36,625 nt of DNA from JBOCEF01 sp047610385 (GCA_047610385.1 JBLGAC010000040.1:1-36625), one strand, 5' to 3'; numbered from the stretch's first letter, positions 8,011 through 17,071 are shown. Notes: generated by a model not told the origin, from the sequence alone. Numbers and translations are program-made.

Positions 8011-10952
8011 CTCAGGCAAACCGGCTGGACGGCGGCCAGATCGACCGCGCCATACGCCTCAGCTTCACCTTCGACAACAAGCAATATCTCGGCCATGCCG
8101 GGGACACGCTGGCCTCGGCGCTGCTGGCCAACGGCGTGCGGCTGATGGGGCGGTCGTTTAAGTATCATCGCCCCCGCGGGCCGCTGACGGCGGGCTCCGA
8201 AGAACCCAACGCCATCGTCGCGCTGCGCGGCGGCGCGTTCACTGAGCCGAACACCCGCGCCACCACCGCCGAATTGTTCGACGGGCTGGAGGCGCGGTCG
8301 CAGAACTGCTGGCCGTCGCTGGCGTTCGACGCGATGGCGATCAACGACCAGCTGTCCAATTTTCTGACCGCGGGGTTCTACTACAAGACCTTCATGTGGC
8401 CCGCCGCGTTTTGGGAAAAGGTGTATGAGCCGCTGATCCGCAAAGCCGCCGGGCTGGGCGCGCTGTCAGGGCGCGAAGACCCCGACGTCTATGACAAGGG
8501 CTTTCGGCACTGCGACCTGCTGATCATCGGCGCGGGGCCTGCGGGCCTTAGCGCTGCGCTGGCCGCTGGGCGCAGTGGGGCGCAAGTGATCCTGGCCGAC
8601 GAAGATTTCGCCATGGGCGGCCGGCTGAACAGCGAGACCCACGGGCTGGACGACGCCCCCGCCATCGATTGGGCGGCGCGGGTGGTTGCCGAATTGTCCT
8701 CGCTGCCGAATGTGCGCCTGATGCCCCGCACCACCGTGATCGGCGCGTTCGACCACGGGATTTACGGCGCGGTGGAGCGTGTCGGCGACCATCTGGCCGC
8801 CTCGGCGCCGGGCAAACCCCGCCAAATTCTGTGGCGCGTCTATGCCAAGCGCGCGCTGCTGTGCGCCGGCGCCACCGAGCGCCCCATCGCGTTCAACAAC
8901 AATGACCGCCCCGGCATCATGCTGGCGAGCGCGATCCGCACTTATGCCAATCGCTTCGCCGCGACCCCTGACCGGCGCATCGCAGTGTTCACCAACAACG
9001 ATGACGGCCACCGCACCGCCGCCGATCTGCTGGCGAAAGGCGTGGACATCGCCGCCGTGATCGACACGCGCGCGGACGCGCCGCAAAGCGCCGATTTCGA
9101 AGTTCTGGCGGGTGCCCAAGTCATCGACAGCAGCGGGCGCCTCGGCCTGAAATCAGTGCAGCTGCGGCTGGCCAATGGCACCACGCGCCGGCTTGACTGC
9201 GGCGCGCTGGGGGTGTCGGGCGGTTGGAACCCCAACCTGCACCTGACTTGCCACCAACGCGGGCGCCCGGTCTGGGACAGCGCCATCGCCGCATTCGTGC
9301 CCGGCGCCGCTCTGCCCCCCGGCATGTCCGTCGCGGGCGCGGCTGCGGGGGTGCTGTCCACCCATGGCGCGCTGAATTCCGGCGCGCGCGGGGCGATGGA
9401 TGCGCTCGGCCTGTCGGGGCCTTTGCCGGACCTGCCGAAGGCCGAGGACGCCCCCGTCGCCCAGACGCCGTTCTGGTACGTAGAGGGCTGCTCGCGCGCA
9501 TGGCTTGATCAGCAGAACGACGTGACGGTCAAGGACGTGAAGCTGGCCCATCAGGAAGGCTTCCGGTCGGTTGAGCATCTGAAGCGCTACACCACGCTAG
9601 GCATGGCCACCGATCAGGGCAAAACGTCGAACATGGGCGGCCTCGCGATCATGGCGGAGCTTGCGGGAAAATCCATCCCCGAGGTCGGCACAACCATCTT
9701 CCGCCCCCCCTACACCCCTGTCGCCATCGGCGCCTTCGCTGGGCGGATCCGCGGCAAATCCTTCCACCCCACCCGCCTGACCCCGTCCCATGTCTGGGCC
9801 GAGGAACGCGGCGCGGTGTTCATAGAGGTCGGCAATTGGCTGCGCGCCCAATGGTTCCCCCTGCCCGGCGAGACCCATTGGCGCCAATCTGTGGACCGCG
9901 AAGTGACGGCCACCCGCGCCTCGGTCGGGGTGTGCGATTGCACCACTTTGGGCAAGATCGACGTGCAGGGCACGGGCGCGGCCGCGTTCCTGAACACGCT
10001 TTACTGCAACGGGTTCGCCAAGCTGGCCGTCGGCAAGACCCGCTATGGGTTGATGCTGCGCGAAGACGGCATCGCCATGGATGACGGCACCGCCGCGCGC
10101 TTGGCCGAAGACCATTTCGTTGTCACCACCACCACGGCGAACGCGGGCCGGGTCTATCAGCACATGGAATTCGTGCGCCAATGCCTGTGCCCGGACATGG
10201 ACGTGCAGCTGATCTCCACCACCGAAGCCTGGGCGCAATACGCGGTTGCCGGGCCGAATGCGCGCAAGCTGCTGCAAAAGATCGTAGACGCTGAATTCGA
10301 CATCTCCAACGACGCGTTTCCGTTCATGGGCTGCGGCGCGATCACGGTCTGCGGCGGGCTGCGCGCCCGGCTGTTTCGAATTTCTTTCAGCGGAGAATTG
10401 GCCTTTGAGCTGGCCGTCCCCGCCCGCTATGGCGACGCGCTGATGCGCCGCCTGATGACCGAGGGCGAGGAGTTCGACGTCACCCCCTATGGGACCGAGG
10501 CGCTTGGCGTCATGCGGATCGAAAAGGGCCATGCGGCGGGCAATGAATTGAACGGCACCACCACCGCCCGCAATCTGGGGATGGAGCGGATGGTGTCCAA
10601 AGCCAAGGACAGCATCGGCTCGGTCCTGTCGCGGCGGAGCGGGCTGAACGAGGACGGCGGCTTGATGCTGGTCGGCATCAAGCCGCGCAACCCGGCAGAC
10701 AAAGTGACCGCTGGCGGGCATCTGATGGCGGCGAGCGGTCCGGTCGATGCCGCTCATGATCAGGGCTATGTGACCTCAGTTGCATATTCGCCCAGCACCG
10801 GGTCGATGATCGGGCTGGCGTTCCTGAAGGACGGCGGCGGGCGTGAGGGCGAGACTCTGCGGCTGGTGTCGCCGCTGACCAAGCTGACGGTGGATGTCGA
10901 AATTGTCTCAGCCCATTTCGTGGACCCCGACGGAGGACGCGTTCGTGCATGA
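8007..10952 (+). CDS. mgdC: N-methylglutamate dehydrogenase subunit C (SoxA-like, folate-binding)
   Basis: A 981-residue large subunit, the usual size for SoxA-type proteins. An N-terminal ferredoxin-like domain (about 1-100) lacks iron-sulfur cysteines. A pyridine-nucleotide-disulfide-oxidoreductase-like domain follows, with CDLLIIGAGPAGLSAA at residues 169-184. A C-terminal GcvT domain (from about residue 600) should bind tetrahydrofolate and capture the methylene group. FRISFSGELAFEL and the final EKGHAAGNELNGTT segment are typical GcvT features. It overlaps mgdB (ATGA) and mgdD (8 bp). It assembles with MgdA, MgdB and MgdD in the cytoplasm. Confidence 0.87.
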   Translation: MTQANRLDGGQIDRAIRLSFTFDNKQYLGHAGDTLASALLANGVRLMGRSFKYHRPRGPLTAGSEEPNAIVALRGGAFTEPNTRATTAELFDGLEARSQNCWPSLAFDAMAINDQLSNFLTAGFYYKTFMWPAAFWEKVYEPLIRKAAGLGALSGREDPDVYDKGFRHCDLLIIGAGPAGLSAALAAGRSGAQVILADEDFAMGGRLNSETHGLDDAPAIDWAARVVAELSSLPNVRLMPRTTVIGAFDHGIYGAVERVGDHLAASAPGKPRQILWRVYAKRALLCAGATERPIAFNNNDRPGIMLASAIRTYANRFAATPDRRIAVFTNNDDGHRTAADLLAKGVDIAAVIDTRADAPQSADFEVLAGAQVIDSSGRLGLKSVQLRLANGTTRRLDCGALGVSGGWNPNLHLTCHQRGRPVWDSAIAAFVPGAALPPGMSVAGAAAGVLSTHGALNSGARGAMDALGLSGPLPDLPKAEDAPVAQTPFWYVEGCSRAWLDQQNDVTVKDVKLAHQEGFRSVEHLKRYTTLGMATDQGKTSNMGGLAIMAELAGKSIPEVGTTIFRPPYTPVAIGAFAGRIRGKSFHPTRLTPSHVWAEERGAVFIEVGNWLRAQWFPLPGETHWRQSVDREVTATRASVGVCDCTTLGKIDVQGTGAAAFLNTLYCNGFAKLAVGKTRYGLMLREDGIAMDDGTAARLAEDHFVVTTTTANAGRVYQHMEFVRQCLCPDMDVQLISTTEAWAQYAVAGPNARKLLQKIVDAEFDISNDAFPFMGCGAITVCGGLRARLFRISFSGELAFELAVPARYGDALMRRLMTEGEEFDVTPYGTEALGVMRIEKGHAAGNELNGTTTARNLGMERMVSKAKDSIGSVLSRRSGLNEDGGLMLVGIKPRNPADKVTAGGHLMAASGPVDAAHDQGYVTSVAYSPSTGSMIGLAFLKDGGGREGETLRLVSPLTKLTVDVEIVSAHFVDPDGGRVRA

Positions 10953-11532
10953 CCTGACCCCGATCACCGCCCTTGGCGCCCATGCGCCGCGCATCGACAA
11001 GGTCAGCGGCGCGACGCTGACCGAGGTTCCCGACCTCGCGCTGGCCAACGTCGCCGCGCGCATCGGCCACGAAACGGACTGCGCCGAACTGCTGGGCGAT
11101 GCGCCCGGGCCGGGGCGCGCCACGCTGGGGCCGGACATGGCGATCTGGACCGGGCCTGACCAATGGCTGCTCGCCGCGCCCTATGCCGGCAATGAAGACA
11201 TGGCCGCTCGGCTGAAAGCCGGTTTCGGCGCGGCGGCCTCGGTGGCGGAACAAACCGACGCCTGGGTCTGTTTCGATCTGTCCGGCGTGGGCGTCGAGGC
11301 GGTGATGGAACTGCTCTGCCCCATCAACATACGCCAAATGCAGCCCGGCGATGCGACCCGCACCGCGATCCATCATCTGGGCTGTCTGGTGATCCGCAGG
11401 GCGCCTGACGACGGGCTGCGCATTCTCGGGCCGCGGGCCTCGGCAGGGTCATTGCACCATGCGGTGCTGACCGCGATGCACTCGGCGCTTCAGCCCACCG
11501 GCAAGGGCACGTCGCCGGCCACGCGAAACTGA
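10945..11532 (+). CDS. mgdD: N-methylglutamate dehydrogenase subunit D (SoxG-like)
   Basis: A 195-residue SoxG/gamma-type subunit with a shortened GcvT/YgfZ-like fold (WTGPDQWLLAAP, AWVCFDLSGVGVEAVMELL). The start is set at GTG 10945 because GGAGGA lies eight bases before it. It overlaps the last codons of mgdC by 8 bp. An upstream ATG at 10894 lies deep inside mgdC and adds unconserved residues. Its 3' end overlaps the convergent glxA-type regulator gene by 43 bp, so the two transcripts are complementary there. Confidence 0.85.
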   Translation: MHDLTPITALGAHAPRIDKVSGATLTEVPDLALANVAARIGHETDCAELLGDAPGPGRATLGPDMAIWTGPDQWLLAAPYAGNEDMAARLKAGFGAAASVAEQTDAWVCFDLSGVGVEAVMELLCPINIRQMQPGDATRTAIHHLGCLVIRRAPDDGLRILGPRASAGSLHHAVLTAMHSALQPTGKGTSPATRN

Positions 11533-12482
11533 TTGATCCGGTCGCGGTCTTCGCGTGGGGAACAACCGAACGCCGCGCGATAATGGGTCGCCAGCGGGAT
11601 GACCGAGCCATATCCCACCGCCGCCGCAATGTCGGCGACACGGGTGCTGGAGTGCATGACCAGCTGGCGCGCCGCCTGCATGCGCAGCGCGCGATAGTAA
11701 TGCGAGGGGCTTTGCCCCGTGGCTTTCTTGAACGCGCGCTCGACCTGGCGCGGCGACACGCCGGTGCGCCGCGCCACATCCGCAACCGACACCGGGGTGT
11801 CCAGATGGGCGGCGAAAATCTCAACGCAGCGGGCGACGAGAGCGGGCAATTGCGCCCCCGTGTCAGGCATCCGCGCTTTGGGCACCCGCTGTCGCACCCC
11901 CTCGCCGCGCATCATCGGGTGCTGGAACCAACAGGCGACCTCATGCGCCACATCGGGGCTGAGGCGGTCTTCGATCAAACCCAGCGCCAAATCGAACGCC
12001 GACGCGGCGCCCGATACAGTATGGCGACCGGGGCTGGAGACAATCACCTCGCTCATCGCCCGCACGTCGGGAAATTCGGCTTTGAACGCAGCCTCATAGC
12101 ACCAGTGGACGGACACGGGCCGCCCCTCCATCACCCCCGAGCGCACCAGCGGAAACACGCCGCCGCTGACGCCGCCCAAGGTCACGCCATGGCGGCCCAG
12201 GGATCGCAACGCGCCATTGCCGGACCGCGCGTCGGCGAAGCGCGCAGCAGGGCCGCTGAGCACGAACAGCAGGTCGAGCGCGAGGTCCAAGGCCAGCGCC
12301 ACGTCCGCCTCGAACGCGACTTTCGCGCTCGACATCACGCGTCCGCCATGTTCAGAGACCAACTTCCAGCCGAACGCCTCCTGCCCCGCGATCTCATTGG
12401 CGGCGCGCAGCGGTTCGATCATCGAGGTGAGGCACGCCATCGGAAACCCCGGGAAGATCAGGAAGCCGATTTTCAGTGTCAT
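11490..12482 (-). CDS. GlxA-family AraC-type transcriptional regulator
   Basis: A 330-residue regulator. It has an N-terminal DJ-1/PfpI-like amidotransferase fold (about 1-190) and a C-terminal AraC helix-turn-helix pair (about 225-320), seen in VSVADVARRTGVSPRQVERAFK and VADIAAAVGYGSVIPLATHYRAAFG. The nucleophile-elbow cysteine of enzymatic DJ-1 relatives is replaced (GGVSGGVFPL), so the domain probably senses a ligand rather than catalysing. The closest functional type I recognise is GbdR, the glycine-betaine/dimethylglycine activator. The position between mgd and dmm suggests control of the methylamine genes. It is divergent from the XRE-cupin regulator and tail-to-tail with mgdD. Confidence 0.88.
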   Translation of the reverse strand: MTLKIGFLIFPGFPMACLTSMIEPLRAANEIAGQEAFGWKLVSEHGGRVMSSAKVAFEADVALALDLALDLLFVLSGPAARFADARSGNGALRSLGRHGVTLGGVSGGVFPLVRSGVMEGRPVSVHWCYEAAFKAEFPDVRAMSEVIVSSPGRHTVSGAASAFDLALGLIEDRLSPDVAHEVACWFQHPMMRGEGVRQRVPKARMPDTGAQLPALVARCVEIFAAHLDTPVSVADVARRTGVSPRQVERAFKKATGQSPSHYYRALRMQAARQLVMHSSTRVADIAAAVGYGSVIPLATHYRAAFGCSPREDRDRINQFRVAGDVPLPVG

Positions 12483-12523
12483 GTCCGGGCCATTGCTATT
12501 CTACTCATGGGAATGGATCTGAT

Positions 12524-12550
12524 GCATTTTCTGAAGCAACGCATTTCTCT
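12524..12550. promoter_or_regulatory. Short direct repeats between the two regulator genes
   Basis: GCATTTTCT (12524-12532) and GCATTTCTC (12541-12549) repeat at a 17-bp spacing in the 82-bp gap between the divergent GlxA-type and XRE-type regulators. AraC-type proteins often bind direct repeats, so autoregulation is possible. The match is short. Confidence 0.25.
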
Positions 12551-12564
12551 AAGGTGACGCCAGC

Positions 12565-13221
12565 ATGACGACCGAAAAACAGCTCGCCCCCAAAAAGCCC
12601 CAGCTGACGCAGGACCCGCACCGCGTGCGCGCCGAAGACCGGGAAAAGGTGCTCGAAGTCGCGATCGGCCGCGAGGTCCGCGCATTTCGCCGCCAGTTGG
12701 AAATCACCGGCGCGGAGCTGGCCCAGCTGACCGGCCTGTCGATCGGCATGCTGTCGAAGATCGAGAACGGCAACACTTCGCCATCTTTGACCACGTTGCA
12801 GACGCTGGCAAATGCGCTGTCGGTGCCGCTGACCAGCTTTTTCCGCCGCTTCGAAGAGCACCGCCAAGCGGTCCACACAAAATCCGGCGAGGGCGTGGAG
12901 ATCGAGCGCGAAGGCACCCGCGCCAACCATCAGTACAAGCTGCTGGGCCATATCGGGTCGAACGCGTCGGGCGTGATCGTCGAGCCGTATCTGATCACCC
13001 TGTCCGAGGAATCGGACGTGTTCCCCACATTCCAGCATGGCGGGATTGAGACGATCTACATGATCGACGGCGAGATCGACTATCGCCATGGCGACGACAT
13101 CCACCCGCTGAAGCCCGGCGACACGTTGTTCTTCGACGCCGACGCGCCCCATGGGCCCGAAAAGCTGGTGAAGCTGCCGGCGCGGTATCTGTCGATCATC
13201 AGCTACCCCCAAAACACCTGA
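12565..13221 (+). CDS. XRE-family regulator with C-terminal cupin domain
   Basis: A 218-residue protein. The helix-turn-helix (about residues 35-90) contains VRAFRRQLEITGAELAQLTG and SKIENGNTSPSLTTLQTLA, typical of the XRE family. The C-terminal half is a cupin beta-barrel (about 135-212), with HGGIETIYMIDGEIDYRHGDD and LKPGDTLFFDADAPHGPEKL. XRE-cupin proteins usually sense small molecules and regulate adjacent catabolic genes. It starts after an AAGGTGA ribosome site, is divergent from the GlxA-type gene, and ends 7 bp from the convergent dmmC. The likely targets are genes of this island, but the ligand is unknown. Confidence 0.88.
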   Translation: MTTEKQLAPKKPQLTQDPHRVRAEDREKVLEVAIGREVRAFRRQLEITGAELAQLTGLSIGMLSKIENGNTSPSLTTLQTLANALSVPLTSFFRRFEEHRQAVHTKSGEGVEIEREGTRANHQYKLLGHIGSNASGVIVEPYLITLSEESDVFPTFQHGGIETIYMIDGEIDYRHGDDIHPLKPGDTLFFDADAPHGPEKLVKLPARYLSIISYPQNT

Positions 13222-13228
13222 GGCCCGC

Positions 13229-14296
13229 TCAGGCGCGAAGCGGCGGCTCGGTCTCAAGCTCAGGCCAGATGCCGCCGGATGTCGGCTGCCCGTCGTCGAA
13301 TTTGGCCAGATAGTCCAGCATCATCGGGCGGTTGTCGATGAAGCCCTTGTAGGTCGCCAGCTCCTCAGGCAGATCGCGCACCACGCGGTGCAGGCGTCGG
13401 CCCCATTTGGGCACGGTCATCAGATCGTCGAAGCCGCACAGATAGCAGCGGATCGGGAACACCAGCGCGTTGGACCGCGGCAGCCGGAAGAAGGTCTGCA
13501 GCTCCACCCGCAGATGCTGCTTGGCGCCAAGGTTTTCGGGCGTCAGCGAGGTCTTCTGCACCCCCCATTTGTGGTAATTCTCAGGCGAGGTGTCGAGCAA
13601 CGGGTTGACGGTCATCGTCCAGTTCAGCCGCCGCGCCGGGGCGCCCTGGCGCACGTTCAACAGGAACTTGAGCGCGCGCACGAAGATGCCCTTCTCGTGG
13701 GCCAGCGGCACCGGGGCGTGCCATTCGAAAAAGTTCATGCCGATGTCGAAATCCAAGGACCAATCGGCCTGCGTGGTCACGGTGCCCGCGTCCATCCACA
13801 GGTTGTCGTCGCGCTGGTCCAGCACGCAGAAATCGCCCTGGGTCTGGCGGGTGATGTATTCCATCGGGCCGTACGGCAGCGTGGTCTCGTCCATGAACGT
13901 GAAGCTCTGGTCGATGCCCAGCGGCTTGTTGATCCAGCGCCATTTGTCGCCGTCGCGGTGCAGCTCGAACAGGTCGGGGTAATCCTCGGACTTGGACACC
14001 ATGATCAGTTCCAGCAGGTCCCAGCCCGCCAGCGTCATATGCGGCAAGGACTGGCAGCGCAGCGGGTCGTCGGCCAGCACCATGGCGCGGTCGCGCATCT
14101 CGGCCAAATAATGCTCATCCACGTCGAAGCGCATTTCATAGATGCTGTCGACAGGCCCGCCGCGATGCTGCTCCATGTTCACGGCATACATGTAGCTGTC
14201 TTTGTCGAACGGAAATGGGAAGCGTTTGATCGCACGGTCCGAGTTGTGGAACGTGTAGTCGTCGCGGAAGCTTTCATCGTGAAACTGCATGGTCAT
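13229..14296 (-). CDS. dmmC: Dimethylamine monooxygenase heme-type subunit (DUF3445, DmmC)
   Basis: A 355-residue DUF3445 protein, related to heme-dependent oxidative N-demethylase, in which a PAS-like fold holds the heme. It is the expected catalytic oxygenase for converting dimethylamine to methylamine and formaldehyde. The ATG at 14296 is one base past the dmmB stop (TGACATG), giving translational coupling. The frame stays open upstream into dmmB, but that segment is out-of-frame dmmB sequence. It is the last gene of dmmDABC; the order D-A-B-C reproduces the described Ruegeria dmm cluster, which I use for the letters. I did not identify the heme ligand with certainty. Confidence 0.83.
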   Translation of the reverse strand: MTMQFHDESFRDDYTFHNSDRAIKRFPFPFDKDSYMYAVNMEQHRGGPVDSIYEMRFDVDEHYLAEMRDRAMVLADDPLRCQSLPHMTLAGWDLLELIMVSKSEDYPDLFELHRDGDKWRWINKPLGIDQSFTFMDETTLPYGPMEYITRQTQGDFCVLDQRDDNLWMDAGTVTTQADWSLDFDIGMNFFEWHAPVPLAHEKGIFVRALKFLLNVRQGAPARRLNWTMTVNPLLDTSPENYHKWGVQKTSLTPENLGAKQHLRVELQTFFRLPRSNALVFPIRCYLCGFDDLMTVPKWGRRLHRVVRDLPEELATYKGFIDNRPMMLDYLAKFDDGQPTSGGIWPELETEPPLRA

Positions 14297-14297
14297 G

Positions 14298-15260
14298 TCA
14301 GCGGTCCAATACCAGAGTTTTTCCTTCGAAACGGGACACGCAGGGCATGATCTTTTTGCCGCTCGCGTGCTCGTCATCGTCCAGCCAGTGGTCGCGGTGG
14401 ATGAACTTTCCATCATAGCCGATCACGTCGGTCTCGCACTGCCCGCAGGCCCCGCCGCGGCACAGGTAAGGCGCGTCGACGCCTGCGCGCTCTATGGCCT
14501 CAAGCAAGCTTTCCTGCTCACCCACGGCGATCACTTTGTTTGAGATCGCCAGCTTCACCTCAAAGGGCTTGCCGGGTTGGGGCGCGAGGAATTCTTCGTA
14601 GTGCACCGCCTCGCGCGGCCAGCCCAGATCACCGGCCTTGCCGCGCACCCAGTCGATCATCCCCTTGGGACCGCAGACATAGACATGGGTGCCGAGTGGC
14701 TGTCCGTCGAGCAGATGATCGAGGTCGATCACCTGACCCTGATCGTTGCAATAGACATGCACGTCGTTGGGATAGGCCGCGGTCAGATCGCCCGCATATG
14801 ACCCCAGCGCGGCGGAGCGGCAGGAATAATGCAGCTCCCAATTCCCGTGCGCGCGGTCGAGCTGCTTGATCTGCGCGAGGAACGGCGTGATGCCGATGCC
14901 GCCCGCGATCATCAGGTGCTTGCGCGCCCGCAGATCGAGCGAAAACAGGTTCACGGGGCTGGAAATCATCATCTCATCCCCGACTTTGACCCTATTGTGC
15001 ATGAACAGCGACCCGCCCCGCCCCGCATCGTCCCGGCGCACGGAAATGGTGTAGGCGCCTTGGTCGAACGGGTCGGACATCAGCGAATAGGGGTTCATGC
15101 GGGTGATGGCGCCGTCCTGCATCTCAACCACCGTGTGCGCGCCGCCTGAGAACGTCGGAAACAGCCCGCCATCGCGCGGCGCAAAGCGAAACCGCGTCAC
15201 CAGTTCGTTCAGGGGCGTGATTTCGGTCACCCGCACGGCGATTTTTTCAGCCCCGCTCAT
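14298..15260 (-). CDS. dmmB: Dimethylamine monooxygenase reductase subunit (PDR/VanB type, DmmB)
   Basis: A 320-residue phthalate-dioxygenase-reductase-type protein. The flavin-binding motif NPYSLMS lies at residues 56-62 and the NAD(P)H motif GGIGITPF at 120-127. CGPKGMIDW begins at 196. A plant-type [2Fe-2S] domain sits at the C-terminus, with C267, C272, C275 and C307. It carries electrons from NAD(P)H to the DUF3445 heme subunit. The start overlaps the dmmA stop (ATGA). Relatives serve many oxygenases, so the assignment to dimethylamine rests on the operon. Confidence 0.85.
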   Translation of the reverse strand: MSGAEKIAVRVTEITPLNELVTRFRFAPRDGGLFPTFSGGAHTVVEMQDGAITRMNPYSLMSDPFDQGAYTISVRRDDAGRGGSLFMHNRVKVGDEMMISSPVNLFSLDLRARKHLMIAGGIGITPFLAQIKQLDRAHGNWELHYSCRSAALGSYAGDLTAAYPNDVHVYCNDQGQVIDLDHLLDGQPLGTHVYVCGPKGMIDWVRGKAGDLGWPREAVHYEEFLAPQPGKPFEVKLAISNKVIAVGEQESLLEAIERAGVDAPYLCRGGACGQCETDVIGYDGKFIHRDHWLDDDEHASGKKIMPCVSRFEGKTLVLDR

Positions 15261-15859
15261 GGGTAGATCCCCTTCGGCTCAGGCACGTTTCCAGGGTCTT
15301 CAGCGTCGATGCAGACCCCCTGAAAGGCCGCCAGTCTGCGCGAATAATGGTCGCGCACGAACAGGTTCAAACCGCAATGGGCGCAGACGAAGGGGTCGGT
15401 CTCGACATCCTCGGTGATGCCTTTGCAGTGCACGCATTGCATGCGCCGCGCGGTGGATCCGCGGTGCTCGGTCTGGATCGCGGTGTGGGGGATGCCCGCT
15501 TGCATCGCCTCATGCTGGGCCTGACCCATCAGGCCTTCGGTCCCGGCCAGATAGACCTGAAGCCCCATCTTGGCGTCGGCCAGCACTTTGCGAATGCGCG
15601 ATACCGCGGCCGCATAGCTGGGCCCGACATAAAGCTGCGCGGGGTTCAGGGCGCGAAGCCGGTCCTCATACTCCGCGCCTTTGGGGATGTAGATGATATG
15701 CGCATCGGCCATCAGCCCGGCGTTTTCGGCGACGAGGTCCAGGATCGCCTCGGCCCCCTGCGCGTCGGCGATGAACAAATGCGCGGCGCCTTTGCGCGGC
15801 GCGAGCGTGCCGTAGACCGGGCGGCTCAGGATGCTTTGGGGAAACTCGAACTGTGGCAT
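15257..15859 (-). CDS. dmmA: Dimethylamine monooxygenase subunit DmmA
   Basis: A 200-residue protein matching the DmmA type. It has an N-terminal alpha/beta domain and a C-terminal rubredoxin-like metal-binding ribbon, with CVHC and CAHC motifs (C142, C145, C159, C162) followed by FVRDHYSRRL. The ribbon probably binds iron or zinc and may relay electrons between DmmB and DmmC. The ATG at 15859 is preferred over a TTG at 15883, which lacks a ribosome site. It overlaps dmmB by four bases. Confidence 0.85.
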   Translation of the reverse strand: MPQFEFPQSILSRPVYGTLAPRKGAAHLFIADAQGAEAILDLVAENAGLMADAHIIYIPKGAEYEDRLRALNPAQLYVGPSYAAAVSRIRKVLADAKMGLQVYLAGTEGLMGQAQHEAMQAGIPHTAIQTEHRGSTARRMQCVHCKGITEDVETDPFVCAHCGLNLFVRDHYSRRLAAFQGVCIDAEDPGNVPEPKGIYP

Positions 15860-15901
15860 TCGGATCGCTCGGCCTCGTGGCAAGTGTGGACGTGAACGGG
15901 C

Positions 15902-15919
15902 GCCCGGATCGGTCCGGGC
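15902..15919 (-). other. Small intercistronic hairpin between dmmD and dmmA
   Basis: GCCCGGA (15902-15908) and TCCGGGC (15913-15919) form a 7-bp stem with a 4-nt loop in the 75-bp gap after the dmmD stop. There is no T-run, so RNA stability or partial termination within the dmm operon is more plausible than full termination. Confidence 0.35.
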
Positions 15920-15934
15920 ACCCCGCGCCTGATA

Positions 15935-17071
15935 TCAGCCCTTGGCCGTGCGGCGCTTTTTGTCAGGGTCATAGAATGGCATGGAATGCGCCTTGCAGGG
16001 GATCTCCCCCGTGCTGTTTTTGACCGTCATTTCCACCCCGTCGACGGCGCAGTCCACCGGCATCCGGGCGATCGCGACGTTGTGCTTGTTCAGGCTGGAA
16101 TACATGCCGATCGTGGCGATGCCGACCTGCACGCCGTCCTTCATCAAGGGCGCGCCTTCCTCGGCAGGCTCGGTCCCGTCCAGCATCACGCCGTAGATCT
16201 TGAAGCGCTCTTTGCCCTTCAGGCGGTAATGCTCCTCAGACCCGCGAAAGCCGGTTTTGCCCTTGGATACGGTGAAATCGAGGCCCAGCTCCCACAGCGT
16301 GTCGCCGTGTTTTTCATTCTCGAACGGGTACATGTCCGAATTGTCAAAGGGGAAGAACAGCAGATAGCTCTCTGCCCGCAGCCAATCGAGCGTTGTGAAC
16401 CGCGTCGGGATGATGCCCTTGGGCGCGCCGACCTTGATCAGCGTGTCCCAGATCTTGGGCGCGTCCTGCCCGCGACAGAAAATTTCATAGCCGCGCTCGC
16501 CGGTGTACCCAGTCCGCGAAATCGTCACCGGGCAATCCCACAGCATGGTCTGCTGATGGCTGAAATAGGCCTGCTCGCGGATGCCCGGAACCCCGGCTTC
16601 TTCCAGCAGATCGACCGCCATCGGGCCTTGCAGCGAGATGTCGTGCAGGTTGTCGTCAAAGCGCACGTCCACGTCGCGCCCGGTGGCGGCCATGGTCAGC
16701 TGCTCATGCCCTTGGCCCGATCCGTGCACCACCATGTAGGCGTTGGGGCCGGTGCGGTAGATCACGCAATCGTCGACGAATTTGCCCTCGTCGTTCAGCA
16801 TGCAGGCATACGAACTGCGCCCCGGCTTGATCTTGTCGGCGTTGCGCGTCGTGGCCCGGTCGATGACATGAAACGCGTGCGGGCCGACCACATGCACTTT
16901 CTTCAGGCCTGAGACGTCCATGAACCCGGCCTTGGTGCGGATCGCCAGATACTCGGCCTCCTGATCCTTGTCATAGGACCATGCGGTGCCCATGCCCGAC
17001 CAGTCTTCCAACACCGAGCCCATGGCCCGATGGCGCTCGCCGAGGCTCGAAAATCTCCAGGATTGCGTCAT
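15935..17071 (-). CDS. dmmD: GcvT-family aminomethyltransferase of the dimethylamine operon (DmmD)
   Basis: A 378-residue stand-alone GcvT-like protein, the family that binds tetrahydrofolate in the glycine cleavage system. Landmarks are RTKAGFMDVSGLKKVHVVG, NDEGKFVDDCVIYR, ISRTGYTGERGYEIF and TLDWLRAES. In the dmm operon it probably captures the formaldehyde released from dimethylamine as methylene-tetrahydrofolate. It is first in dmmDABC and starts after GGGGA. The enzyme's direct substrate has not been shown here. A housekeeping glycine-cleavage role is unlikely because gcvH and gcvP are absent nearby. Confidence 0.82.
   Translation of the reverse strand: MTQSWRFSSLGERHRAMGSVLEDWSGMGTAWSYDKDQEAEYLAIRTKAGFMDVSGLKKVHVVGPHAFHVIDRATTRNADKIKPGRSSYACMLNDEGKFVDDCVIYRTGPNAYMVVHGSGQGHEQLTMAATGRDVDVRFDDNLHDISLQGPMAVDLLEEAGVPGIREQAYFSHQQTMLWDCPVTISRTGYTGERGYEIFCRGQDAPKIWDTLIKVGAPKGIIPTRFTTLDWLRAESYLLFFPFDNSDMYPFENEKHGDTLWELGLDFTVSKGKTGFRGSEEHYRLKGKERFKIYGVMLDGTEPAEEGAPLMKDGVQVGIATIGMYSSLNKHNVAIARMPVDCAVDGVEMTVKNSTGEIPCKAHSMPFYDPDKKRRTAKG

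Noticed and set aside
6451..11532. Annotation of the four-gene operon as sarcosine oxidase (soxBDAG)
   Set aside because: The homology is real, but mgsABC and gmaS in the same island, the missing zinc cysteines in the delta-like subunit, and the lack of glycine/serine genes favour N-methylglutamate dehydrogenase. The call is contextual and I state that in the entries.
14297..14416. Longer dmmC start inside dmmB
   Set aside because: The extra 40 residues are the out-of-frame reading of the conserved dmmB iron-sulfur region. ATG 14296 directly follows the dmmB stop.
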